Below the pieces are notes generated by a model. It made no database searches, was not told where the DNA came from, and saw only the letters and a program-made list of their open reading frames with translations. The position numbers and the translations under genes are program-made. From contig VUYV01000015.1 of the NCBI GenBank assembly GCA_008711295.1, positions 3,243,748-3,307,747 of the forward strand: a stretch of 64,000 nucleotides of DNA. Direction: 5' to 3'. The stretch is from Anarhynchus alexandrinus. Lineage: Eukaryota; Chordata; Aves; Charadriiformes; Charadriidae. Of the stretch, positions 45,638 through 59,130 are shown piece by piece (within the stretch, counting starts at the first letter, position 1; every line of letters begins with the position of its first letter).

Positions 45638-48600
45638 GTGAGTCACTGATAATTGCAGTTTAGTGTTCTGTCTCTCACTTAGGATGCTAAGCAATATTTC
45701 TCCTCCAGGAATCAGAGACAAAGAACCGGGGCATGACCCTCATCTCTCTACTTACGCAGTGCAATGCAAATGTGAGGTGACAGATAAGCCTTACTTGCCT
45801 CTGATATAGAGGTGGTAGCCACCATTTCCCATGTGTGGAAGTCCCCTAGAGCAGTTTGGCATCATATTGTCTCTTTCTGTGTCTGGCATGACTGTTCAAG
45901 AGCTGAGCAGGTACCACTGTGTGTGCATCTGGGAAGTGGCAGCCCTAACATCTCTCCCTTTGTTGCAGTCATGAAAACCAAGTTTTCCTCTTTGCAGATC
46001 TAAGAGCCAAAGAACAATATATTGACATTACTTTAACATCATAGTTTAAATAAATGGTTTAAATATACAGTCATCAACGTGGCAATTTTTCATTAAAGTC
46101 TCAGGCGGAAAATTTTGGATCCCTTGCGAGGAAAACAAACAAACAAACAAACAAAGTCCCACAAGATAGTATGGAGGGGAAAAAGACCACAGAAAGACAA
46201 AAAAATGTTAAAAAAGCACAAACCAAAACAAACAAAGCATTTTGTCCTACACGCATATGTGAGTGCATATACACATGCATACATGTATATAATAGATATG
46301 TACATATACATGGATGTAGGCATTTATAAAGAAGATTTTCATATCACTAATAAATTATCTTACATCAACAAATCTGAAAAAAAAACCCAAAACAGAAACC
46401 CCTGTTACACTTTTTAAGTCAGTCTGTTCAAAATGCTATAATTTATATAGGGGCATGGAGCTCTGGTAAAGTTTGTTGTCAGAGAGAACTCAATAATTAG
46501 TAGTTAATTGTAAAAAGGAACTTATTTAGATAGGGTTGCCATATTATAATTATGGTGGAAGATGAAAAAGGATTTTCTGGATGATGAAGGAGGGATCAGT
46601 CAAGGATGACCAAGAGCTCAGTTCAATCTAGTAGCATGATTGCAATTAACAATCACACTCATAAATAGTGCTCCACTGGGATTTGAGGAAATACCTTGGC
46701 CTTATAGAAGAAAAAAGGTTAAGTCCTGCTGTAGATTGATGAGGAGGGACAGCTGGTATTTGCAAAAGGAAGAAATTAAGTCTTTTGCTTTAGGACTAAT
46801 TATCAACATCTCTTCAAAAGAATCCATGGTCTACACAAATGACTGCAGGGATATTCTAAGTAAATTGACTTCGAGTTCTTTATTAGACAACAACAGGAAA
46901 CAGCCTGGAGGAAATAGGTGTGGTGGGTGTCTTCTCTGACAGAAAAACAACTCCCATAAGAAGGAAAAGTATATTGGAAGTATGTGGTCCTAGGAAATTT
47001 ATTAAACATTCATTCAGTGATTACCAAATAATCACTCTTCAAGCAGCAGTTTGTTCAGTATCCAGGCAGTCACTTTCAAATACTAATGACAGAAGACCTG
47101 GCTGCCTCAGGAGATGTCCCTTGGGGAGCTTTTCTCAAGCGCCCCAAAACAGGATGCTTAGGCAACAGCAAGACTGCCAGCCCAGGGAGAAAGCTTTCTG
47201 CTCTTTACTGTAGCAGTAAGAGAAGCCAGAATCCATCCTAACCTACTCTTTTTCAGCCCCATATGAAATGACTTAATAGCTTCTCTGAGTGTTTAGATGT
47301 CTCTCCATGTTTTCTGAGATTTTGGATTTCCATTTCTGAAGCAGTGTTTGTTTGGCTTGAATAACCCCTTCAACACGGTCATTTACATTTTCCCTCCCTC
47401 CTTCCTTTCATGTCAAAGGGTATGCAGGCCTTCTATGACTTTGCTATGGCTATGGTACATTTACATGAAAAGGAGATGAAGGATTTCAGGAGGATGTTTT
47501 CAAAGACTCAAATGGCAAGCAGGCGTGAGATTCTTATTAAGGATCTACGTTGCTGAGGGCCTTCGAAAATCTTGCCTTTAATTTCCTGGCTTCTGGAGTT
47601 AGCACCACCTTGCTTTCCATTTTCTTTCCTTTTTCTCTTAACTTTTTATTCCGTAGTTTAAAAACCTACAACACTATTTTTAGTAGGGTTTTCCACTTTT
47701 TCGTTTTGTTTGTTTTGTTTAGTTTGGGTTTGGTTTTTTTTTTTATTATCCCTGGGATGTCAAACTTATATTATAGACAGTATTACTTAGTGATTCATCG
47801 ATAGTTCCTTCTTGGACCAATTCCTGTGTGTTGCTTAGGACTTATAGATGTTTTGTACAGATACTGTAAAAAGCAAAGAGTTCTCAGACTCCAGTGGTAC
47901 AGATTTTAAAGTCATAAACCCTCCAGCTTCTGAGCAAAGAACGGATCATTCACACAAAGAGAGCATGTGGGTACGGGAAAAATTAAGAAAAGGCAGAAAA
48001 ATACCACCTTTTCTGTTTACTAGGTTTGGCTTAGATGTCATAAGTTTCCTCTAATGTGATGTTATCATTTTTCCTTGTTCCAAAGAAAAAAAAAGAGTCT
48101 CTTAGATCAAAATTTATCACAGTCAAAATAAAAAATGTAACAGACCAGCATAAAACATTAAACAGCAACAGTTAATAATGTATACAATAAAATATTGTGC
48201 TAATATATTGACAAATACAGCAATAAAGTATTAATGTGATTATGCTTCATCAGTGCAACAGCCATTCCTCCTTGCCTTTCAAACAGTTTGAAAAAAGCCT
48301 CTCCCCCCAATCAAAAATTTCAGCATAATCCTTTAAAAACAAACAAAGAAACAAAATGGAATTTAAAATAAAGCTCCCCAAACTGATTTTCCTATAATAT
48401 TTTATACATATACAAACTAAGGTAGCAGTAATTTATTCTTGGTTTATTCTTTTTCTTGCCAGGGTAAGTGAAATGAGAATTTACTCCATAACAGCTTGAT
48501 CAAGAAGACATTGTAAGTGTAGTTCTTTTATATTTATTTTCACCACTCCTGGGAAAAAGGCAAGTGCTACTGTCACCATTTTTCAGATGCTGACTGAAGC

Positions 48601-50246
48601 ATGGGAAGGGTCCAATCTATAAACGAGACCCACTGTCAATGTGGCAACATCCAGCTCTTTGCTGCAGTGTCTGAGGACAGCCAGACACCTGAGATGGTCA
48701 TAGACTTTTGAGGACACATATTGGGAAGAGTGAGACACCTAAAAATGCAATTCATAATAGGCAGCATTTAGGAATCTCTTCAAAGTCATCTCAGAGATAG
48801 AATCTCACTCTGGGCTGCTGAAGGCCCCTCTCAGCTACAAATCCTCTCCCGTAATTAAATAAGACAGGTCCGTTCTTTCTCATATCAACAAGAAAAGGTT
48901 CATAAGGTTAAAGCACTCTCATAGTCTGTGTCAGCTCATGATTCAAGCCTCCCTTTTCTCTGAACATCTAAGGAATCATGCATATACGAGATTCTATTTA
49001 ATGAATGGAACATAAAGGGTAAAGCAGATAACTGAGAGCCCCTTCTTTCAAGCATTTTAATTATTATTTTCATATGAGCTCTATATCACTAGATCTTATC
49101 AGCAACTACTTCATATGTCCTAACTGTCTTATGGAACTGAAATGTTCAAAGAGGCTAAAGCCCCTTAAAAGTACAGTTTCTTCAGTCATATTTCCTGCTT
49201 AGGAGTGAAAAGATCCTGGCATGTTGTTTTAGATGGATGAACCGAATGGAATCTGGTGCAGGAATTGGAGGTAATGTGTGTTGTGGTGTGCATAGCATAC
49301 TCACGCTCATGTCATTGTTAAAGCTAAATTTGGATTTCCGAGACAGAAGGGCAGTTTTCAACCTATATTTAATTCATACGTAGAAAAAGATCGCATCACC
49401 CCATGCTTTATGAAAAGGAAACTTCAGATATCTCTCCTGAAAAGATATAAAAGAATTTAGATTTGTGTTTCTAAAACTTCAGTGGCTGCTAAAGCAATAG
49501 TAAAGTTGCATGTGGCAAAAATGATAGTATTCTCTTTAGGTTTGTGAGAGAGGCTTGGATAACATTGTTGACGGCTTTCAAATGTGTTTGGAATTAATCC
49601 CTTGCATCTGTTTGTCATCTTTTTCAGATTTAATGACTTGTTGCTTTTCTGGGTAAACAAAGAGGCTCTCTTACTCGTACATGTTACTTAAAGCAGTGTG
49701 CATACCTGTAGATTTAAAAGGTGGCTAGACTGAAAACTGTATTATGACCTTTTTTCCAGCTAAATTCCAGTTCAACATGAGTCATAGCAGTCTGATGTAC
49801 TGGCTGGTCTATTGAGTCTGCTTATGAACAGCCCAGGAGAGAAATAGGAGTTCTTGTAGCTAGATGTAGACATCACCAGTATAGAAATCTATATCTTAGC
49901 TACTCACTCATCTTCCTTTATACTCAGTGAAGAATAATAGATATTTTCAGGTCACTATTCATCTGATCTCATTTAGATGTCTACTTTGGTATAAGATGAG
50001 TTGCATCCTAGAACTGCCCACTGACTATGAAGGCACAAAAAGATATCTATGTTGTAGACATCTACAATGAATCATGAGAATTCCTCCACAGTTTTAAAGA
50101 AGGTGGAAAGCAGAAGTTAATATTGGATGTCCCTTTCCATTCTTATGTTAAAGTCACTATAGCTCTGCTGCTCCGTAAGGAAGAAAGATTTCTCTGGTAA
50201 TTACAGCAGAGAAATCCCTTCATATGTAGAGAGGACCATTTTTATG
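45638..50246. other. 4.6 kb mostly unique DNA
   Basis: No gene is seen. (AAAC)n lies at about 46132-46155. A possible reverse MIR-like piece lies near 48570-48640, low certainty. The stretch 48100-48240 is very AT-rich. The 97- to 100-codon frames at 46115-47213 carry no domain. Confidence 0.45.
46132..46155. repeat. (AAAC)n microsatellite
   Basis: About six AAAC units. Confidence 0.92.
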
Positions 50247-50267
50247 AAAAAAAAAAAAAAAAAAAAN
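50247..50267. other. A20 homopolymer with assembly N
   Basis: Twenty A then an N at 50267. Length uncertain. Confidence 0.95.
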
Positions 50268-50325
50268 TTGTGAGAGTAAAACAAATGCAGGAAATAAACA
50301 GACTAAATTGATACTCATTGATATT

Positions 50326-50346
50326 GATTCTCTTCTTCTTCTTCTT
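50326..50346. repeat. (TTC)n microsatellite
   Basis: About six TTC/CTT units. Confidence 0.85.
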
Positions 50347-50379
50347 CTACTTGTTACTGGCTGCTGGAAAATTAGGTGC

Positions 50380-50720
50380 AACACCAGACCTTTGGCCAAA
50401 AAAGACAGAAGTGGAAATGGCTCAAACGCCTTCTATATCGCTCGCCCGCATAACACAGGAGATTAGCTCTGCTTCTGTCTTTCAGTGGAATGCTCAGACT
50501 GAGGGAGGCAGGTTCATAAAACACGGTATTTTCTAGCTCTGCCTCCTACAGAAACCAGCTGTCGATGAATACGAGCAGCCATCGAGCTGAATGTCTTTAG
50601 CGGCTCCTGCTGTGGTGTGGGCAGCTCATATATGCCATGGATATAGATGTATTTGTAAGTTGTTGCCTTTGCAGATTCAACATGAAGCTCTGGGTCAGTC
50701 CCTCTGCAATGCTGTGTCTG
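50380..50720. other. CpG-retaining repeat-free block
   Basis: Nine CpG sites lie between 50427 and 50602, while neighbouring kilobases have very few. No repeat family is recognised. Small frames on both strands (72 and 84 codons) cover the block, but neither shows a domain. Possible regulatory element or exon of an unseen transcript. Confidence 0.3.
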
Positions 50721-53700
50721 TGAGTCTGGAATTCTGCTATTCATTTCCAAACTAACCATAAACCTCACAGGTTATTCAAAGACCTTCCATCTTATTTTCC
50801 CAGCCAATGTTCACACCCTCCTTTGGGACTGAAAAACAACCAGCATACAAAATCAAACTGAGAGAATATCTATACAAAACAGAAAATGCATGTCAGTGAA
50901 GAAAATGAGAAAATTCATTTCAGGGTGTAAAACCAGAAGGTTTTGACAAATCTGAGTTTCTTGTCCCTATTCCCAAAAATCAAAATATCGTAATTGCCAT
51001 TAAAAATCCTGTCTTCGGAATGCTTTTGGTTTTAATGAATCAGCACTTTAACTGTCTGGGTTTTGTTGTTGTTTTTTTTGGTTTATTTTGGTTTTTTTTT
51101 CTTATTGTTGCTTTACCAGAACACCTCTACCTCAGATTTAAGGGCTCTTCCTCAAGACAAGTTTAGAAAATTATGAGGACCATATTGGCTCATGTCCTTG
51201 CAGAAATAATTTTTATGTATTCCAAGCATGATAAAAAATATTGGCTATATTTGTTCCATTCTATCAGGTAAATATGTATATGTGCAGTTTCTTTAAAACA
51301 TTTAATTATTTACTCAGGAGACCAGAACAGCTGTTCTGCCAGGTAAATACGTTTTGAGGCAGCTTTTTAAAATGTGTATTATGTTAGATCTATTTCCACT
51401 TAAATGCACTTTTTTATAATGCAAATTCTTTTAAAAGGCAAAATCTATTACCTTCAGAGCCATTCTCTTCTATCGTGTAAACATAGATTTGGGCATCACG
51501 CTTTGCATAATAAAAATGTGCCAGTAGGATTCTTTGAAAAGTTGTTCTTGCTAGATCTTGTGGGCCACATTCTCATGCATTCGTTTGTAAGAGGAACAAC
51601 CTTAACTGAGGTTAGTTTTACATACTTCCATAGCAAAGCAGGTTCCTGCATAGTAATGTGGCGTACCTGAGTGTATTAGCATGAGTAGCATGAGTAGACA
51701 TACAGGACTTGCACCCTTACTCCAAAAAAAGATTGTGCGAGCTCAAACACTGGTCTGTGTCTCAGCATTCAGTCTGCCTTCCAGGTAGAAAACTTGGAAA
51801 GTGATTGCTTTATCAGTGTAAACGATTACCACCCATTCTAGAGCTGGGAATGCCTTTGGATCTAGGGCTGTCTTCTTCAGTTTTATGTTCACAGACTTTC
51901 TGGGAACAATTTGACTCCTTTCCAGATGAGTTAGATTACCAAACAGTGTACTATGTTTAGATTTTGAAGGTGATTTTTCTCTTAAGCCCTTTGTGAAAAG
52001 CCATTTCTAAAATTTGGCTTTCCTGAGTTACTTTCCTGCTCATTTTCTTTAACAGGGGACTACCACCATGGCTATCATTATTAAATGTATTATAACATAT
52101 TTAGGAGTAATGGTATTCTTGTGCTTGTGGTAGTCAAAGGTAAAGATTTGTAGCAAAAGAAATCAACTTTATTACACCAACCAATATAGTTCTTCTCCAG
52201 ACTTTATGTGCTCAAAAGCTTGTTCTTTTCTTTTTAGTTTTTCTAATAAAAATATTTGTTTGGCTTTCTTTCCCTATAGATCTTACCCTTCTAGTACCAG
52301 TAACTTTGACCTTATACCCTATTTTATTAGATGTTGCACAAAGAGATTCCGAAAAGAGGACCCCAAAAGAGATTCACCTTGGAATCACTGGTTACCTGAT
52401 GCTGATTTTATACATTCATTAACAGATTAATTTGATGTTTTACAAGTTCTTTGAGTTATTAAGCATTTTACAATAATCTAAATTTTATAACAAAAAGGTG
52501 TGTGGTGTAAGGGTAGGGATACTTACTTGGGTGAGTTGCAAGTGATTGCTGAAGAGAGTACTTTGGTAGTTAACATGGGAAGGAGCCCTTGAAAGCTTTT
52601 AGTTTCAAAACTGGGTGGAAAGAGTCTTAGAAAAAATGATTCCCATAACCTTTCCAAGGGTTCTTGTTTTGACTAAATCAGAAGTACTGTATAGATAGCT
52701 GATAAAGATGGTATAACTCCAGTGATGTTGGTGATGGTACCTGACTTCTATGTTTTGATTGATGTAAGCATGTGTTTGACTGTAAACAAGTAGGTGGATG
52801 TCAACAGATAAATATATAAATTAAAATTGCTGAACTGTATAGCTAATAATGTGTAAAAAAAAGTTTTCTCCCTCCAAATTCCACATTTTCTAATCTCACC
52901 CAGAAAGTTTTGTCTGAAAGCTGAACAATGTTTGAGACATTCCTCTTTCCGTTTGAAGTGCCTTGCTCATCCATCTGAACAACTTTAATAATAACTCAGC
53001 ATCATGTCTTTTACCATTGTCCCTCCACTTTTTCTCTTTTTTCTCTTGGGCTACTATGAGAAGTTAAATGATCCAACAACTTTGTCTTTTGTCGCCTGGG
53101 AGTGCTGCAAATTTTATTTGGTGGAATCAAGGGATTGGAAAGATACTATAAGTGAAACACCAGGATAAATTGGTACTCCCCAAATATGTTATGTTCAAGC
53201 TGGTTTTCCCAAACTATCAGTCTTTTCTCAAATAACAGGTGTCTGATCAACAAATCATAGCTCATCTACAGTGTGTGCGCGATTAAGAACTTTCTACCTT
53301 TTCACAAATATTCTCCTAAACTGTTTAATGTAAGACTCCTTTCTGCTGTTAGCACAGCATTTTAAACTGAAAGGAATTAATTTGTTTTCATATATAAGTG
53401 GAATGACATCTCTTTCACTTGCCCGAAGACCAACGTTCATTTGCTGACATTCATGCTTTAACAATATTTTAATAGTTTGATCATGTGCCGTGGATCAACG
53501 TGGTTTACAGCTATGTAAACCTTCCCATTACTATAGACCACAAAATTGGTCTTTATTATCCAGGCTCCCATCTTTGACATTAGCCAGTATCTGATGCTTC
53601 AGTAGAAAAGGTGAGAAATCAGTAACTGTTTAATTATATAACTGTGTGCTTCTAAACTGCATTTCTTCCTAATCCCATCAGATAGGGATGCCTTATGCAC

Positions 53701-53727
53701 TGAAGCATCTTAGTCTATGTGTCAGAT
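50721..53727. other. 3 kb unique DNA
   Basis: No gene or repeat family is recognised. T-rich low complexity lies near 51060-51100. Confidence 0.5.
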
Positions 53728-53792
53728 TTGCAAATATGTTTAGCTGCCTAAGCTTCCATTAATTTCAAAGGAAGATTTAGTATCAAAATAAA
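53728..53792 (+). repeat. Possible ancient sauropsid repeat
   Basis: 'tttagctgcctaagcttccattaatttcaaaggaag' (53739-53774) resembles the pattern 'taggtgcctaa..cccattgatttcaatggga' found in old archosaur and turtle repeats. Short and diverged. Confidence 0.4.
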
Positions 53793-55798
53793 GGTTATGT
53801 GTGTAAAATCTGTTGAGGAATCTCTATCCCCACCACCTTCCTGCCCCATTTAATTTAAGTTTGCATAGTCCCTTTGTATATACAATATCTAAAGGCTCTG
53901 TTAGATGGGATCTGCAAAACCTTGCTTCACTGGTTTAAGATACTACCACCTCTAGCTGTCTTCCCCTCTAGCTGTCTTTCCTCCTAGACTTATAGCAAAG
54001 CTGGCAAAAGGCTACATATGATTAGATGTCAGATGCACCATCAAGAAGATTAGCATCTTCATTTAAATTAGAAGTAAAACTTCCAATCTGGAACACCTCA
54101 GGGAAGAGTTTATTTTTCTTTTCCTGACTGTTTTGGGGTGCTGTGACTTGCAGAGTAGTGGCAAGGTGAACTTCCAAGCAGAGCAAAGCAGTAAACACTG
54201 AGAGATTTGCCAAAGATCATTTGTCAGCATCCTAAGCCTTTCTTGAAGTTTTGCTTCCCAAGTTATCTTGAGGCAATGAGCTCCACAGAAAAGTTAGTGT
54301 TAGTTTTAAAATATATATGCATATAGAATGTATGTGTACATAGAGATATTTTCTTCAATATTCTTTCCTGGATAGATATAGAAATCATAACAATACACTT
54401 GAAGTATTATTTTTATATCTACAGAGTTGAGTGTAAAGTACACTGTTTACCTTGTAAGAAAAAGAACATGAATTTATGGACTTGAATGAATAACAGGAGT
54501 TTAAAATAAAAGCAGAATGTTGTTGTTTCATTTGGGTTTGGTTGTTTGTTGTTTGTGGGTTTCTTGGTGGGTTTTTTTTTTAAGGAATGAATATAGTTCT
54601 GTTCAATTTTCCTTTTAAATATTCATGGTGCATTGTTCCTTATTTCTAGTGTTTAAAAAATGGCTGTCATAAATTCTTATATTCCTGTCTTTTAAAATGT
54701 TTATGATCTAAAAATAAGTCAGTCAGGAGTGTTAAGACACAGTCTTTTAATTTGAGTAAGAATTGCTTTTGCAGAAACAGGCATTTTTTATCATAGCAAA
54801 AGAATTCAGGATTAGAGAGGTTAAAAATGATTTTTAAGTCCAGCAACAGAAAGCCTCAGTGATTCATATAGTTTCAATTCTTCCTGTGAATTTGTCCTTT
54901 GCTTTCAATTGTTCTTATTTACATATAGCCTCCTTTCAGAGCAGAGACCTTTTAAACACATCAATAGGTCAATAAATCTATGCTTTTAATAGGGATGTAC
55001 TTTTGTCCATTCTTTATTTTGGAGTGTTCCATTATACACTGTCCTGCGTGACTATACACTGCTGAACATGAAATGTTTACGTCCAATTGATTGGTTCTTT
55101 CAACATATTTGATTATCAGAAAGTGCAAAAAGGATGTTTTCAAGGTTTATAAAGGAATATGTTGACCTTTCTTTGTGAATATAAAAGCCTAATTCTATTA
55201 CCATTATCCCCTCTGTGGAGGGGACGTGGTGCAGTGCCTGGGAATGTATAAACTCTCACAGCAGAACAGAGAAGTAATGTTTCCAAGGACACATGACTTA
55301 AGGACATGCTTCTATTATGGATGTAGACTTTTATTCTTCTTTCTGATGCCTTCTTCCTGCTGCCTTTGCAAATCATACATAGAACTGGAAACACGGTCCA
55401 GAGGCTCACATCTAATAACATCAACCACTGCTTAAACAGAGTAACTGTCTGAACTTTGAGGCACCGCTCTCAGAAAGGAGTCTGAGGCATATTACCTACG
55501 AGAATGCCCCACTTTGCATCTTGCCTTATTGCCAGTACACAGCTATCTCACAAACACCTGCCATAGCAGCGTACCCAACAGCTACATATGCCCAAGGAAA
55601 CAGATTCTCTTATGCCCTGGGGATCGTGCTCCTTTTCAATCAGGACTGTTTTTGCAGGGTCACTGTCCGTGAATTCAGTGGGTTCAGTGGAGCTGGGTGG
55701 TGTCAACAAGCTCAAACTCTTTCAGGACAAGACTCTCAGGTAACATTAAGGCATCAGCTCCTACTGAAATAAAAAGTGTTTAAAGGTCTCCCTTTACA
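53793..55798. other. 2 kb unique DNA
   Basis: No gene is seen. T/G low complexity lies at about 54525-54582. The 94-codon minus-strand frame at 55140-55424 has no domain. Confidence 0.5.
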
Positions 55799-55822
55799 CA
55801 TGTCCTTACATGTAAGGACATG
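55799..55822. repeat. Perfect 24-bp palindrome
   Basis: The half-site CATGTCCTTACA is followed at once by its exact reverse complement TGTAAGGACATG, with no spacer. It could extrude as a small cruciform or act as a site for a symmetric dimeric factor. No function is known. Confidence 0.95.
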
Positions 55823-55993
55823 AATTTCCGTTGGTACTTAACAGATGTTATGACCTTCCTTATACATAAAGGGAATATCCGTTATGATGTAACTTGAGAC
55901 CAATGATAAAAAACTCTCCAAGCTATAAGAAATGGGATATAAGTACTCTGGTAAAGCAGCAAATGGGCAGGGTAAGAGATTTTCCTCCACAAT

Positions 55994-56051
55994 TCCTCGA
56001 TGATCTTCAAGGTCCTTTCCAACCTAAACCATTCTATGATTCTATGATTCT
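55994..56051 (+). mobile_element. CR1 3' terminal stub
   Basis: Only the last ~58 bases of a CR1: 'tgatcttcaaggtcctttcc' (56001-56020) to ATTCTATGATTCTATGATTC. Extreme 5' truncation, with the terminal repeats kept. Confidence 0.93.
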
Positions 56052-57555
56052 AATTAGAAAGATAGCAGGGTCAGCAAACAGAACAGTAAGCTGGTTATCC
56101 GTATCATGATGCTCTTCATCCTGTCTTGTAGTTATATCCAAAAGCAGATTCACAGTGGTTATAACTTCCCTTCTGCTTTCCACTTCATGACATGACTATG
56201 ACCATGGGATGGTTCTGCCCATGGACACTATGGCTGCACCTGCCTTTGCCTGTGCTGTCTGTGACTAAATCAATGACCTATTTAGGGTCTCAGAGTCCAG
56301 AGTCTATGTTCCAGAGTGCAGTTACTTTGTATGCTTAACAACAGCAAGAGTTAGTGTGAAGGATACTGGAAAGACCTCTTTGGCTCTCTTCTGCTTGATC
56401 ATACTCACACCATGCAGCTAAGGGAAGTATCCAGTCAAGAAGTTTCTGATTTTTTTTCAAGGGAAGACATGTGGGTAAAACCCCTAGCTATTAAGAAACA
56501 TAGCAAAGAAAAGCATAACCCTGTGAAAAGTGCTTCTAAAACACCACTGATTTTCTGAACACTTCCATAATTGAAAATTATGGTCTTCTTTAATACCTGG
56601 GACTGAAATAGGGAAATCAGCGTAGGAATCATTTCATGTTGGATTGTAGCAAACAAACCAACAAAACAAGATCTGGTACTGTGAAGCTGCACAAGCCTTA
56701 GTCCTTTCCTAATTAGGGACAAAAGGCAAGCCAATAGAGAATTCCCTTTTCCCCAGTTTGGGACAAAAATTTTGTTTTGCCGTTTCCATTGCAGATCTTC
56801 TTAGTTTGGCTGGCTCCCACTCTATCCCTGCTTCTTTCAGTTTTCAGACTCCTTGTACTACTGAAAGCTGGACAATTAAAAGGTGAGCTGCGTTGTGCTG
56901 TAGCACAGTAGAACTTCAGCAGGTCAAAGGAATTCTGGTGTCTTTCATATTATCATTGTCCAATTTCTCTCACAAGTGTTATACTGTGTATTCTGGGATA
57001 CTGTTCCTCAGTCAATCTATTCTCCTAGGTTTATTTTTATATCAGATCGTCATCAAGTGGGCTCCATTGTACAAAGCACTGTTCTCAAAAGTGGCTATTA
57101 TAATTCAGCATACAGTGATGAACACAATTACCTTTAGGTTCATTTAAAAAAAGATGAAAAAAAGAAGAAGAAGAAAAAAAGAAATGCATCTGAACAAAGA
57201 AAGTCTTTGTAGAAAGGTCAATTGGATAAAGGGGTAGTTGTTAAAAAAAAAAAAGACACATTGATCTAAGCTGCAGAAATAGTAAAAATATACAAAAAAA
57301 GGATAGCTCAGACATATAAATGAAGGCAAAGAAAATAATCTAATGAAAATTTTTAGGTCTAATACAATATTAGTAGGTAATACTGTTCAAAAGTCATTAT
57401 CTGATGCTTTTGAAGGAGTAAAATGAGATGGACACTCATGCTTTTGAATGACTGTATATGGGTGCAAGTGGGATTTTAAAGAAACACTCTCAATAAGCAA
57501 TAAGTTGAATTTTTCTTTAGCCCAGTTGTTAGGCTAAATTTCTACATTTGGTGTG
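56052..57555. other. 1.5 kb unique DNA
   Basis: Nothing recognised apart from a purine run at 57146-57182 and an A12 run at about 57243-57254. The Phe-rich minus-strand frame at 57144-57329 is an artefact of this. Confidence 0.5.
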
Positions 57556-57559
57556 GAAA

Positions 57560-57690
57560 TGTCAGTACCTCCATTTCATAGATGAGGAATAGAGACATGG
57601 ACTATATGAATTATCCACTCAAGGTTGCAGGGAAGTATCTTTATCCCAAATCAGTGGTCAGAACACTGGATCATGTGCTTTCTCCTCTCC
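57560..57690 (-). repeat. Ancient MIR/L2-like element, reverse strand
   Basis: On the plus strand it reads 'ctccatttcatagatgaggaatagagacatgg' (57570-57601), 'aattatccactcaaggttgcagggaagta' and 'atcagtggtcagaacactgg', the reverse complement order of a MIR core (known form 'ccattttacagatgagg...cttgcccaaggtcaca...gtgctct'). Strongly diverged. Confidence 0.6.
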
Positions 57691-58919
57691 TTAGGGAGAT
57701 TTATTTATATTATTAAAGGAGAAGGTTCAATTTGCAAAATAAACTTTAAAACTGTATACAATACTTTTTCTACCATATGCAGAATCTGGACTGCAATGCG
57801 GGAATAACAAAGTGACCCTAGCAACACACACCCCAGAAAACTCACTGCTTTTAAATTTTTACTGTTGTCCTAAAAAAATCTGTCTCTCTGTCTACTAATT
57901 CAACATCAGCCGCTTCACTCAGCCAAACTTACATGGTACAAGAGGTTGACTTACTCTGGAGCATTCATTCAATTTATCGACAGCAGAAAATCTTGTGGAT
58001 TGAAGTTGACCTATAGGACCAACTTTCATATTCAACCCGGTGCAAATAAATACATAACTAAAATGCCACATAGTTCACCCACACCATGGGAATCTGTTTT
58101 AAAGTGCCTAATCACTCATAGTATGTTGTGGTCCTGATTTTTTCACTCACTGGTGGTTTTTCTTTGGATCTAACAGAGCTATTAGAGTGAATAAAGGAAA
58201 ATTCCTGAAGGATAAAGCTGGACATCAGGATCTCCTTTTGTCGCAAAGTTACCTTTTAACTGAATTTTAATCAATTTCATTAAAAGTTACAAAGATCTGG
58301 AAGCCCACAAAACCTGCTCTGCAGGATCAGCGTCCTTTTTCTCTTTTGCTGCTAACAAAAGTCCAAATAATGTCAGCCCAAATAAGTGAGTAAAAAGGTA
58401 CTCCTACAATTGCTGGAAGAAACCTACAACATTATTTTTCCCATAGTTGAAGTGCCAGAGTTCCAAAAGTCCTGGAGATCCAGATCTACCTGGAATTTGA
58501 AACAATTTCCCTCAGAATTGGCTAATAGTCCATCCAACCCAAGAGTTTTTGAATAGCGGGGCTCAATAAAATCCAATTTGTCAAAATAATGCATTTTTGC
58601 TAGACAAATTCTGGCCTGCTTGTGCTGTTATTCTTATCTCTGCATTTTGATTCAAAGCAGAAAAGCACTGTGCAATTTTTTTTTTTTTTTTTCTTCAGAA
58701 ATCTTAGGCTAGAAGTAGGGGGTGTCTGTTCCTGTTGTTGTTTTTATCTTTCCTCATTTTTATTGGTAAACTATCAAGCAGGATGTTCCCCCCTCCTGGT
58801 TTTAAACAGCTTAAACTGATTGTATTTCAAAAAAATGCAGATGCCTATATCTTTTATAGGAGGAAAGTCATTAAATTTTGTAAATGTTAGAAAAAAAGAA
58901 ACTGTGAATGATATTCTGG
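57691..58919. other. Unique DNA, no gene seen
   Basis: Nothing recognised apart from a T run at about 58677-58692. Confidence 0.5.
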
Positions 58920-59130
58920 AAAGTGACGGCATCGTAAAATATGCACAATCTGGTCAAGTTCCAATTAAAAAAAATGTGTGAGCATAAACAACCTTTAAAA
59001 ATAGCAATGTAAAATTTACGAGTGCAGAGCGGATTTGGAAGTCGTAGCCACGCCCAACCACATTTTCTGTTCTCATCAGCCTGGTTTCTAATTCTGCATA
59101 CATTTTACATTTGCTGACATTTTCACATAC
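58920..59130. promoter_or_regulatory. Possible conserved element
   Basis: Repeat-free, with six CpG sites within about 130 bases (58927-59052) set in AT-rich motifs (atcgtaaaatatgcac, aaaatttacgagtgc, agccacgcccaacc; the last resembles a GC-box or KLF-type site). No conservation was tested. Confidence 0.25.
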
